DNA from: Hyposmocoma kahamanoa
Lineage: Eukaryota; Arthropoda; Insecta; Lepidoptera; Cosmopterigidae
Length of the DNA: 64,000 nt
Direction: 5' to 3'
Assembly: GCF_003589595.1 (NCBI RefSeq)
Contig: NW_020653900.1
Span: 5,426,111 to 5,490,110, forward strand
Made by a program: the position numbers and the translations under genes. Numbering within the stretch: position 1 is the first letter of the stretch; each line of letters begins with the position of its first letter. The notes beneath the pieces are model-generated. The model searched no databases, had not been told where the DNA came from, and was given only the letters and a program-made list of their open reading frames with translations. Below are positions 1 to 9,959 of this stretch, one piece after another.

Positions 1-165
1 CGGATTCGAACCGACGTCTTCTTGCATACCGTGCCAGACGCTATACCAACTAAGCCACGGAACGAACCAACGGACCTCACTTTATTTATTATACACGGAA
101 TTTTTTCTGAGTGTTCGATCTTTGTATTAACAATTATAACATTAACTTGTAACGTAAATTTAGAA
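1..165 (-). repeat. SINE-like repeat with tRNA-like core, family A, cut by window edge
   Basis: The first ~80 bases read on the minus strand as a tRNA-like module: a box-A-like TGGCTTAGTTGG and a box-B-like GGTTCGAATCC. Next to it (about 100-150) lies the AT-rich family tail that reads CTGAGTGTTCGATCTTTG. The same two modules recur at 16.9, 20.0, 23.8, 24.9 and 51.9 kb. Family membership is seen directly; SINE status is inferred from the polymerase-III-type boxes. Confidence 0.6.
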
Positions 166-945
166 CCAATATATAATATTTAGCTAGCAGTATCGGGCTT
201 TAAAAATAATCTGAAAACCTTTATTCAAAAGTTCGAGAGATTTTTACCTGTCGGTTCTAAATTATCCACTCCGCCCTTTGGTAACTGTTAACAAAACAAA
301 ACACAGAGTAAAGAGCGGATTACTTGGGAATTATTCAAAGCCAATATCACGTGGAAATCCGCTTGTTATTTTTGTGTGTATCGTCGTAACGTTTTATCAA
401 CGTGGATTTTTGCTTTTAAGGTTTGCTTCATTGTAAAATGCTCTGTGGAGCGTTTATTTTTGTTAATGATTTCGGAACACTTTTAATAACACGGTAGGTT
501 GAAGAGTGCCGAAATGGTGTAACAATTTTGTCATCACCATCAAATCGTACTACTCTCTTTGTCATAAAATAAATATAAAAATATAATTAACAATCCCATA
601 TCTTTCTACATAAGTTTTGGAGCATTATATAGCCCCCCCCCTATCAACCTCTTGGTTACGCGGGAAGGGCACTATGACTTTTGTTGTACTATGAGCGAGC
701 GAGCTTGCACAGGGGCCATCTAAGTGGTCCATTTATCCAAATTGTGGGAGTACCACGTATACGTTGTCCACAACTTTGCGTTGCTCTCCTTATCATAACT
801 GACGTAATTGACATTTTTAACGAAATTGAGGTTGAGGGGTCTCTCATTGTCTACTGCATTGTCGCAAATTTTTCTTAAATAAAAAATTGCGCAAATTTCT
901 TACATCTCGATGGCAGGCAACTTAGATACTGAAGCCTCAAATAAT
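166..945. other. No gene recognised
   Basis: AT-rich sequence with stops in all frames. A run of nine C lies near 634. No repeat family could be named. Confidence 0.5.
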
Positions 946-951
946 TTAAAT

Positions 952-1225
952 ACCAGTAGAGCTCCTTGTAAAAGAATTCGTCCAGAGAATTACTGCCTCT
1001 TTACCTATTTGTGACGCCAAGCACCAATATAATCATTACTGTAAAGATGCTGGTGAAATTATAGACACATGGGACTTGAGTATGTCTCAAGGTGGCAGGC
1101 GCAGCAGCTGTGTCTCTCAAATCCTTACGATTTAAAGCTCTGAGTAGCACTGCAACTGTTATGTGCAAACGTGTCGCTTATCACCATGCGCGTGACTTAT
1201 TCGTCCCGTCACTAGGGATAACAAA
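952..1225 (+). repeat. Common ~300-bp interspersed repeat, family R, diverged copy
   Basis: Starts at the family 5' motif (CAGTAGAGCTCCTTGTaAAAG) and ends near CGTCCCGTCACT. It carries the family landmarks GGTGAAATTA, GGGACTTG, ATGTCTCA and ACTGCAACTGTTATG. There are at least 14 copies or fragments in the window, in both orientations. There is no protein coding, and the class is unknown (a non-autonomous element of SINE or MITE type). Confidence 0.75.
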
Positions 1226-2290
1226 GAAAATCAATCTTTGACTGAAAATCAAAATCTCTATTTTTTTCTTCAAGCGAGAAAAACCACAATCATTTTAAGC
1301 GAGTCTAAACAACATATTAAACATATTACAGCCGTGAAAAATTTAATATATTAAATTAATAAAGAAATAACACTTTAAAAACAAATGACTTGCGATCATG
1401 ATCAAAGAAGGCAAAGAGACTCTTAAGGAAAAAGGTTCTCGGGTGCTACGAAGCTCTTCAATACGTATATTGCAAATTACAGCCTTAAAATTAATTTTAA
1501 TGTACTGCTGCTTAAATTTCAAACTCAATATATCTATATTACATAAGTAAACAAATTATACTATAAATCTTCATTTAGATTTAAATCTACTTCGTAATTC
1601 ATAAGGCAGATTCCCACGACAAGAATAAGTAATAAACCATAAGGAGAGCTCTTTGTAAATAAACATTAGTATACATTTATCATTTACTAATTATATATTT
1701 ATTAATTATATTATCGAATTGTAAAAACTAAACGGAATACGAAAAAACGCCTAGTTACTTTGTTTCAAAGCGCTTTACATGCAGTTTTAATTTATTATTT
1801 TTTTTATACATTTAATATTTTTTGTAGCAGTAGAACTTCTTGTTAAAGAGTTCGTCCAGGGCTAGGGTTCAGCCCAGTTCCACATAATCTCGGCTCCGCC
1901 CCAGTGGGGCCGGGGCTTTGTAATACCTACACATTTTTTATTTGCCGTTTAGTCTATGTAATAAAAATATAGTTCATGATAAAGATTAATAACGTTTTTT
2001 CTATTATTAGGTTTCCCTTACCATTATACAAAATGTTATAAAAATAAACTTCTCATATAAGTAAGTCCGGTCAATTGTTCTCACCAAAATTCGGTCGAGG
2101 TAATTCGGGGGAAAATCATACCATTGCGATGCAGAATTTAGATACTATGGATCTGTACCATCTCAGCGGATTTTAGGGAACTATAAATGAGCATAAATGC
2201 CTTACTATATTAAGACAAGTAGGGTAACGCCATATAAACTTATTTGTGTGCACACAATTTCACGGTGCATTCGCATTGCGTAGTACGGGT
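1226..2290. other. No gene; one short family-R fragment
   Basis: AT-rich sequence. Bases about 1828-1866 repeat the first ~40 bases of family R and then run into an unrelated GC-rich patch (1867-1920). Nothing else is identified. Confidence 0.5.
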
Positions 2291-2294
2291 CGTA

Positions 2295-2550
2295 CGCGCC
2301 ATTATAGCGTTGGCACGGTGTTTAAAAACGTACATCAAATAATAGACGTGTTTATTATTATTTCTTATGTTCATGGAGGTTTGAAAAAAAGTAATTAAAA
2401 TTCACAATTGTTCAGCATTTCTCTTCTATGTCATAATCATACTCCAATCTGCGATGCTGGAAAAAATATATCAGTACTGCATTGAACAAAGATTATTTCA
2501 ATAAAGCACGAGAATACAGTGACGAACACTTTTTTTAAATTATGTTATAA
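2295..2550 (+). repeat. Diverged copy of the right end of the 34-46 kb inverted-repeat element
   Basis: This stretch parallels 46330-46545: shared blocks include CGGTGTTT, ACATCAAAT, TTCAGCATTTC, TCATAATC, GCGATGCT and a final CACGAG/ACAGTGAcGAA. It shows that the element at 33.9-46.5 kb belongs to a family present elsewhere in the genome. Confidence 0.5.
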
Positions 2551-2639
2551 ACCTACAAGTACAACTAGCACAGAGTATTTGTCAACTCTCATCCTCAATA
2601 TTTTAAAAAACGCGGTGAAGTTATTCAAAGGTAAACTAG

Positions 2640-2966
2640 AGCAAAAATTATGAATATTTTATACCAACCTCGTTGCCATAAAGTAATTTATAAAAATAAC
2701 TGTTTCAACATGTGTATACTTATTTACAATAAATTACCAAACGAAATTAAATTGTTGGCTTTTGACACGTTGCTTCTATAGTAATAAAGAATACTTAGAA
2801 TTTACAAATTCATTACATTAATTAGAAGCTGTAGAGACTATACATTAAATTCTACTAATGTTTGCACATCTGCTTGCAGGTTGAATACAATGTACCTAAT
2901 TTTGTTTAAGACCTATGTAATTACTGTACTCTGGCAAATCAACGTATTCTATTCTATTCTATTCTC
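2640..2966 (+). pseudogene. LINE 3' end with pentanucleotide tail
   Basis: One frame still reads LIYNKLPNEIKLL, the C-terminal motif of CR1/Jockey-type reverse transcriptase ORFs (compare KIYNHLPKEIRL at 62.2 kb). About 250 bases of AT-rich 3' UTR follow, then a (TATTC)n tail at 2945-2966. Short microsatellite tails are usual in CR1-like LINEs. Strongly 5'-truncated and without coding capacity. Confidence 0.5.
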
Positions 2967-2969
2967 ATA

Positions 2970-3780
2970 ATAATATCACAATATAATATAATGTACTCGT
3001 ACTCGTAGGATTGCCACTCTCTGCTCCCAGAGTAGTGAAGACATTGATTTGCCGAAAAGAAGACAGAATAAATAAATAATTTAAACTAAATTTTATGAAT
3101 TTCGAACTGTATGTTCTTATCAATAGATACCACATCTCTCTTCATCTCAAATCTTTACCTTGACTTTTAAATGATAAATGGTGTCATTGTCATTAATTAA
3201 TTATTATTCATTAAACATTATAATGTAATATTCAATGTGTATTTTAATATGATACAATTTTGAAGGTTGCCATAATGAGCAATCATTATTGATAATGAAA
3301 TTAATATTTACGATAGAAACTAATTTCCACGTTTTAAGACAGAACGTGTCGTATCATTTCACTTTCTTCGTCTTTTTCTTTACATGAGTATATTCGTTCT
3401 TTGCTTGCAACTTGTATGACATGGAAACGGCTTATAGCAATACTGGTTTTTGTTTCTTTACATTACATTAAGGGTTGAAGAGGTTGTCACGCACTGCTGG
3501 CACAGCTTAAGCATGTCCTGTTGATTGTAATGTAACCTGGAGAGTAATAGCCTCGCAGCCTCCGCAGCCTCTATACATCTTGCTTAGCGAGTTTAAAGTT
3601 CAAAAGGAAAAAGGAATAGTGGAAATATATCCGGTTTTATAAAAAATATTTTAAAGTTTCTTGTTATCTTTTAAATTGTGTAGACACATGCATCTCACAC
3701 ACAAAAATAGTGACTAAGTAAGTAGTAGTAATTGTAATGTAATCGATTTCCCTAAGACATGTAATGATAATTTGAATTTT
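2970..3780. other. No gene recognised
   Basis: AT-rich sequence. The patch at 3475-3590 is GC-richer, but no open frame or known repeat was recognised. Confidence 0.5.
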
Positions 3781-3799
3781 AATTGTTATTTTATTATTC

Positions 3800-3985
3800 C
3801 CTATCTACTGACCCGAGAGATAGGGTTTTCCGGAGACACTACGGTCTCAACGGCAAGACCAGGGTACAGCGGGCGTCCGGATCAAGCCCTCCGCCAGTGA
3901 TACGACTTTGCGAGCGTCTGTGGCGGATCCCGACTTGGGTATGGACTAGCTGGGGCACATCAGACTCTGTTCTTCGGATGGGTCG
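3800..3985. repeat. GC-rich segment, probably an older TE fragment
   Basis: About 190 bases that are clearly GC-richer than their surroundings, with short overlapping open frames on both strands. It abuts the hAT-like element that follows. It resembles LINE untranslated sequence in composition, but no family could be assigned. Confidence 0.3.
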
Positions 3986-3993
3986 AAATAAAC

Positions 3994-4666
3994 TATCGAG
4001 TATATAACCATAAATAGAGACGAAATAAGGGCCATCCATCCCTTTTTTTTGAGAGGAAATCTTTATAGATACCTCTTAGCCCAGGGAGACTCAGGGGTTA
4101 CGTGGGCTCTCTCCCTCCATACTGGAGGGCCTACCCCACTAAAACCGCCCCGGGTTTACCTTTCGCCGATTGAGTTGGCGCGGGTCGGTGAACATTCACC
4201 ACAACGCCGCCCGGGGGCCATCCATCCCTGGCAACTCATCAGGTAAATGGACCTTATATCACTTTTAAATATCAACTCTCGTTTGCTGTGTAATCACAAA
4301 TTAGAAAACTGAAATAATACAGTGCCAACAACTGACCTGTGTGTACGTCTCCATATATTCCAAAAATGTTCTGTATTTAATGTAATAAACATAATATTTG
4401 TAACAATGGGGGCTGTTCCATTCGGTGGTGTGGAAAAAACAGCAAAACATTTGATTACAAAACAAACGGAATCACATTTCATCGGTAATTAAATATTAAA
4501 TATGTAGTTTTGCAATTTTCGTCCAAACTGGTCGAATAGAAGTGAAACAATTGACGACACCCATCAGTGTTTCGAATTCGGAGCGCAGTTGTCACAGTAA
4601 TGATATGGCAGAATAGTTTTCAAACAAATTAAATGACCGTCTTTATTTCTGGTTACATACTCGATG
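3994..4666. mobile_element. hAT-like non-autonomous element, copy 1, 8-bp target duplication
   Basis: The terminal inverted repeats read TATCGAGTATATAACC at the left and end in ACATACTCGATG at the right. They are flanked by a perfect 8-bp direct repeat AAATAAAC (3986-3993 and 4667-4674). An 8-bp duplication is typical of the hAT superfamily. The interior aligns along its length with the copy at 6832-7350 and encodes no transposase. It is interrupted by a 172-bp retro-insertion. Confidence 0.8.
4043..4214 (-). mobile_element. Short 5'-truncated retro-insertion nested in the hAT-like element
   Basis: The insert begins with eight T (a poly(A) tail on the minus strand). It is bounded by a perfect 14-bp direct repeat GGGCCATCCATCCC (4029-4042 and 4215-4228), the signature of target-primed reverse transcription. 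The hAT copy at 6.8 kb has a single GGGCCATtCATCCC at the same place, which is the empty site. The body is GC-rich and looks like the 3' end of a LINE or SINE; the clade is unknown. Confidence 0.8.
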
Positions 4667-4674
4667 AAATAAAC

Positions 4675-5815
4675 CTACAAAAATAGTGAATCTGGTGTTT
4701 TAGGTTTAGTAACGTGTGGTCAGTAGGAAGAGCTGAATTAACTTTAAAATACTGACTCACTTTCTTTACAATTTTTTATAACATGTAATGATTTTAATTG
4801 TAGTTTTGTTGGGATATACGAGTATTATTCAATTATGTTTGTTAATGATTCGGTGTCCTGTCCTGCGTAGCTGAGTGATTATTTGACTATTGTTTCATTT
4901 TTTTATTTAAATATATTGTATGTCCAATTAAGTAATTTCATTGTTGATTGTACAATAATATATTTTTTAATTATTTTTTTATAAATTTTAACGGCGAACC
5001 GTCAACGATTTGTGCGAAAGATCGAAAAGAAAACGTATTCGTTTGGCAGAATGAGAAACGAGAAATGTGAAATTTTGTTTCATTTCTTCGAAATATGCAA
5101 CTGTAAATATAAAAAAGATTCTTTGTGATTTCCGTAACATTCATTATTTTTTCTCGATACCATTTCACAATGAAAAATTTCAATTTAAATCCAATCCAAT
5201 CCATTTCAATAAAAACCCAGTACAGTAATATGAAACAAATGACCTTTTCCAGTGTCTTATTCTCGTATAATATGTTCGAGTGTTAGCTTGTCATCTAAGT
5301 ATGTTATTTTAGTAGCATTGAAAATGTTGTCCAGAGACGTATTGCATCCTAATCTATTTCTTCCACAATGTTTGACAAGTCCATGATTCGTCACAAAAAG
5401 AAACTAATTTTTTAATAGTTAGTTAATAGTACTGCCATAACAAATTTTAGCCATTTTTTCCGTAACACATATTAAACAAAAACATGCAGAAAAGTTCAGT
5501 TTCGCGTGTGGATACAGTGAGTGTGGTTTGTGTGAAAAAAGTGAGTGACAATGGTAACGCTACAACAAATCGCGATGAAGGTAGTCGTTGACAGCGCAAG
5601 AGGGTAGACAGATATGTCTGCCCTTAAAGCTGTCATCTGCCGCCGTCCAGTCAACCCGTGACCATGGACCGTGCAACCGTTCCGAAATATCGGGAAAATA
5701 AAAAGAAGTCATAACGTGGTAAGAAACCTGATATTAGTGACAATAATTTCTTTTAAGTTGACGAGTTTGTTGTCCAAACCAATAACAAAAAACACCATTT
5801 TTGTTTGGCGCGCGC
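4675..5815. other. No gene; possible old repeat near 5.5-5.7 kb
   Basis: AT-rich. Bases about 5600-5720 (around GCCGCCGTCCAGTCAACCCG) resemble a repeat I associate with lepidopteran genomes, but I cannot name it. There is no supported coding region. Confidence 0.4.
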
Positions 5816-5822
5816 AAAAATC

Positions 5823-6330
5823 ATGTAAATAATTAGTTTCCTTAGAAAAAAAATAAAATGGCGGGTTTTTGTAGTTACAATTTTTTCACAAATTAATTTT
5901 TAGTTTAATTATTATTACGTTTTGAGTTTCTTAATTATTTGTTGCTTGTTTAAGCTGATGGCTCTATAGCCAACGCTCAACAAATAAATAATAATTAGTT
6001 TCCTTTTTTTTATTTATATACAGTGCTATGAGCGTGAGAAAATGGCGGGATTTTGTAGTTACAGTTTCTACAATAATTAATTTTTAGTTTAAGTACATTA
6101 CGTTTTGAGTTTTTTAGTTATTTGTTACCTTTTGAGCTAATGGCTCTGTAGCCAATGTTCAAAAAATAAATAAGTAAGAACTAATTGAGAATGTAAAGAT
6201 GAAATCAAGAAAGTGGCGGGTTTTTACACAAATTGAATTTTTTTGAGTTTTTTAATAATTTCTTTCATGTTTAACCTGATGGCTCTAACAGGCATTGCTC
6301 ATTAAATAAATAATAAAATTAATTTCCGTC
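5823..6330 (+). repeat. Three-unit degenerate tandem repeat, unit ~150-180 bp
   Basis: Three successive units each contain GGCGGGtTTTTG or a variant, then TTAGTTTAA..ATTACGTTTTGAG, then GATGGCTCT.TAGCCAA.GCTCAA and AAATAAATAA. Units begin near 5823, 6004 and 6179. They are diverged from each other by substitutions and small indels. No coding. Confidence 0.75.
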
Positions 6331-6820
6331 AAAATTAGTGTTGTAAAAGACGATAATATAACAACTTACAACGAAAAGTAAAATCGTAAAAAGTATTATT
6401 ACAAAAGAGGCTTTACACAACTTACTCCTAAAAGGTTCTGCTCGTTTTATTTATTTATGAAACAGAATAGGACTTGAGAGTAAGAGCCGAGAATTCAATA
6501 TTACTCAAACATAAATACTCTTTGAACTTTCAACCGGTAATTGCTTTAAATACCATTAAATGATGAAGTACAGGCGAACTCGGAATGCTTATTCCGCTCA
6601 GTCAAACACCGTACCTGCTGATGTACGAGATTGTACGCTCTTAATTATTATGGAATTTTCTAATTTCCGTACGTTTGAAAATTCGTATATGATCAACTGA
6701 GCATTGATCAAAGTTGATAAACGGTTGAATGAATAATGAAATGTGAACTCCTAATTGAAATGTGCGTTAGTAAAAGTATTTCGAAATTTCGAGAATTTGT
6801 GAAAATTCATGTAAGTCAGG
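6331..6820. other. No gene recognised
   Basis: AT-rich sequence with no long open frame and no repeat that could be identified. Confidence 0.5.
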
Positions 6821-6831
6821 TTACACTGGAA

Positions 6832-7350
6832 CATCGAGTATATAACCAGAAATGTCTCCATATCTGGTTATATACTCGATGAATTGTGGGCCATTCATCC
6901 CTGGCAACTCATCAGCCAAATGGTACTGATATCACTTTTAAATATCAACTCTCGTTTGCGCTGAAATAACAAATTAGAAAGCTGAAATACGCCAACTACT
7001 GACCTGCGTGTACGTCTCCGTATATTCCAAAAATATTCTTTTTTATATTTTATTATAATTTTTGTAATAAAGATAATATCTCTTACTATGGCGGGCTGTT
7101 CCATTCGATGCTGAGGGAAAAACAGCAAAACATCAAATTACAAAACAAACGGAATCACATATCATCGGTAATTAAATATTAAATTACGTATTTTTTCAAT
7201 TTTCGTTAGTTAAACTGGTCGATTTGAAGTGAAGCAATTGACGACACCCGTCAATAGTTTCGAGTTTGGGCTGGCCAATCGGAGCGCAGTTGTCACCGTA
7301 ATGATATGGCAGAATAGTTTTCTGTCATATTTCTGGTTATATACTCGATG
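6832..7350. mobile_element. hAT-like non-autonomous element, copy 2, 8-bp target duplication
   Basis: Bounded by CATCGAGTATATAACCAGA and its inverse, with a perfect 8-bp flanking repeat CACTGGAA (6824-6831 and 7351-7358). Body identity to copy 1 is evident, for example CCTGGCAACTCATCAG, TCAACTCTCGTTTGC and ACAAAACAAACGGAATC. The first 50 bases form a secondary palindrome, because an inverted copy of the terminus lies at 6863-6881. No transposase is encoded. Confidence 0.85.
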
Positions 7351-7487
7351 CACTGGAAATATATAACCGATGCTGAGCCCTTGACGGCATGTTATAGGTA
7401 AATTTTTATCGATGTTATTGAAAGCAGACTTAAAGTAAAAAAAAAATATTTACTTTATGTCTCCGAGGGATGAACGAAATGGTAGAG

Positions 7488-7565
7488 CCCTTCAGATCTT
7501 TGAGATTTGTAGCTTTGATTTAAATTGCAACAGTTATGGGTAGACGTGCCGCTTACAATCAGGTC
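7488..7565 (+). repeat. Family R, 3' fragment
   Basis: Retains the family R stretch from CCCTTCAGATCTTTG to GCCGCTTACAATCAGGT. Confidence 0.6.
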
Positions 7566-7699
7566 CACAAAAAAACAAACTTACTTTATTCTTGGCAGAA
7601 TATCGATTACCGACAGAAGCTTAGCAGTCTTTCTTATGTTTCCTTTTTCCCTATAAAGAAATATGCAGAACATTTTTACGCGCAAATATTTTCTTCTTT

Positions 7700-7965
7700 T
7701 ATAACCGACTTCAAAAAAAGAGAAGGTTCTCAGTTCGACTGCATGTCTCGTTTAGTATGTATGGTAGGCTATAATTTCGATATTTGTGAACCGATATTGA
7801 TGAATATTTTTTTGTTGATAAGAGGGTACCTGGGTAGTGGTCTCATTTAAATTTGAAGAAAATATTCCACCTTAGACGGTGGCAAACGGGGGATGAATCT
7901 AGTTTCGCGCACTTTCCGGTAACCGATTTCAAAACTTTGGAGGTCGGTCTTTTTAGCACTCTGTA
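7700..7965 (+). repeat. Lepidopteran 'CCGACTTCAAAAAA' repeat
   Basis: Opens with ATAACCGACTTCAAAAAAAG followed by GAAGGTTCTCA and contains GTGAACCGAT and GATAAGAGGGTACC. The same sequence occurs inverted at 61.48-61.64 kb. It appears non-coding; the open frames across it (104 and 89 codons) resemble no known protein. The type is well known in Lepidoptera, but I am unsure of its class. Confidence 0.6.
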
Positions 7966-8137
7966 CTGGGATTATTCATTTTTTCGTTTATACATTATAC
8001 TTACATACGGTGCAAATTGTACAACAGAATATTTTTCCCATAGATTTAACTTGATGACGTTTGCCCTGATTATCTCGGGTGACAGATCTGAGGTGATTTT
8101 CCTAAAATTCAGGTTTACCTAATCGGGTAAGTAAATA

Positions 8138-8440
8138 AATTACAAGTGACGGGACGAACAAGTTGTGCATCTGATGGTAAGCTGCACCTGTTATGGACAG
8201 GCTGTCCATAACAGGTGCAGTGCCACTCACAGCTTTAAATCACAAAGAACTGAGGGGCACTGACACTACGCCCGTCACCCTGAGACATAAGTTGATATGT
8301 ACCTGTAATTTCACCAGCACCCTTACCCTTCAAAACAGGAACACAGTAATGCTACCATTACTGGTTGGCGGCAGAAATAGGTAAGGTGGCAGTACTACCC
8401 TGGACGAACTCTTTCACAAGGAGCTCGACTGCTCCGAAAA
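8138..8440 (-). repeat. Family R copy with perfect internal 19-bp palindrome
   Basis: A full-length family R copy in minus orientation, from AAGTGACGGGACGAACAAG to AAGGAGCTCGACTGC. At 8182-8220 there is a perfect inverted repeat (CTGCACCTGTTATGGACAG, one spacer base, then its complement) that typical copies lack. Other copies hold only one arm (CTGTTATGGACAG). Confidence 0.8.
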
Positions 8441-8672
8441 CCAAAGTATGTTCTGAAGAAAAACTAAAATAAAATATAATGAAATACGTATGTGCTTATG
8501 ATACAATCCATATAATATATATGTATATTATAATTAATGTTCAAATTGGTCAATAGTTATTATAATTTGTCTATCGAGAGATGGACTATTTATTCCTATT
8601 ATAAGACGTCTTAAATTAGCTTAAGAGTTAGTAGGTTTAATCTGTTTGAATGATTAATGCACGACCAATATT

Positions 8673-9956
8673 ACATATGGGGCACTATAAGTATCCGAAA
8701 CTGGCCACTTACGTAAACAATATAAAAAAAGTAATTACAACATTTGAAAATGGCACTTTTTGGATGTAGAATACAGTTTGTTTCATCTGACTGTCACTTG
8801 TTTTTACATTGTGGCGTCATTTTAGAAATTGGTTGTCTACATCACCATGGATTTAACTCGTCGTCAAAATTTTCGTAGTAAGATTTTCTACGACTTTAAG
8901 TGTAATTCAACAGCTGAGCTGAGCTTCACTCGGCTTCAAACTGCTTCTGGCGATGAAGCACCATGCAAGACGACTATTTATAGCTACTTTGCAGACGCGG
9001 TCGTGTGAATCTCAATGACAAATTTCGTGATGGTCGCCTGTCCACTGCTGTGAACAACAGTAACTTCGATTCTGTGCGCCGTGTGATCAAAACAGACAGG
9101 CATGTGACATACCATGACATTTAGGCATCTCTAGGCATAGGCATCCGTCAAATACAATCAATACTATACAAACATTTGGGTGTGAAAAAGTTGTGCTCTC
9201 GGTGCATCCCACATAATTTGACTGAGGCTCAAAAAACGGATCGCGTCACTTGGTCCAATGCCTTGCTTACCAGATTCAACGAAAGGGCGTCAAATTTGGT
9301 GTGGGACATAGTAACATGTGACGGAACATGGATTTATAGTTACGATCCCAAAACAAAGCAGCAATCGAGCGTATGGGTCCTTCAAGAAGAGCCGAAACTA
9401 GCCAAAGCGGCGCGCGTGCAAAGTGCCTCTAAGCAGATGATTGCTTCTTTTTTTAATAAAACTGGACACGTGGCTACTGCTGCTTTGGATAATCGTTGTA
9501 TCGTGAATAGTAATTGGTACCCGACCATTTGTTTGCCGGAAGTTATTGACAAACTCCGTAAAAATAACCGTAAACGCCGTATCATATTGCACCACGATAA
9601 TGCCAGTTCTCTCACGGCCAGACAGACAAATGAATTTTTGAAGGTGAACAACGTTGACCTTATGAGCCATCTCGCGTACAGTCCCGACCTGGCACCTTTT
9701 TACTTATATTTATTTCCAAAAATTAAGAACCAATTACGCGGTCAACGATTTTCATCACCTGAAGAGGCTGTCGAAGAGTATGAAAAATATGTTTCAGAGA
9801 TTGTCACGGAGGAGTGGCATAAATGTTATCAAACTTCGTACGACAAAAGTGCATTAACGCTAACGGAGAATATTTTGAGAAACAATAAATTCATTTCTGA
9901 CCATTAGTAGTATTTTTTTTCTTATTCATTCCGGAAAGTTATAGTGCGTCATGTAT
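8673..9956 (+). mobile_element. mariner transposon, inactivated
   Basis: About 1.28 kb, the usual mariner length. Imperfect terminal inverted repeats of ~28 bp share GCACTATAA; the left end runs TACATATGGGGCACTATAAG and the right end TTATAGTGCGTCATGTATA. It contains one broken transposase gene. The target TA is plausible at both ends but not unequivocal. Confidence 0.8.
8847..9907 (+). pseudogene. mariner transposase pseudogene (DD34D family, catalytic Asp lost)
   Basis: Mariner transposases cut and rejoin DNA at their own inverted repeats in the nucleus. Reading starts at ATG 8847 (MDLTRRQNFRSKIF) and is broken by a frameshift near 8996-9000 (the original frame stops at 9006). An in-frame TAG at 9122 follows, after which the frame is open from 9176 to the end. 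Family motifs visible in the open part are IPHNLTEAQK, VTCDGTWIYSYDPKTKQQS (first Asp), ILHHDNASS (second Asp) and YSPDLAP. Counting 34 residues from the second Asp reaches a Tyr at 9701-9703 where the third catalytic Asp belongs. The enzyme is dead three times over. Ends of the element match a normal mariner size, so this is a decayed full copy, not a fragment. Confidence 0.9.
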
Positions 9957-9959
9957 AAC

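Noticed and set aside
7536..8122. Two adjacent open frames of 104 and 89 codons
   Set aside because: They lie across non-coding dispersed repeats (the CCGACTTCAAAAAA family) and show no domain.
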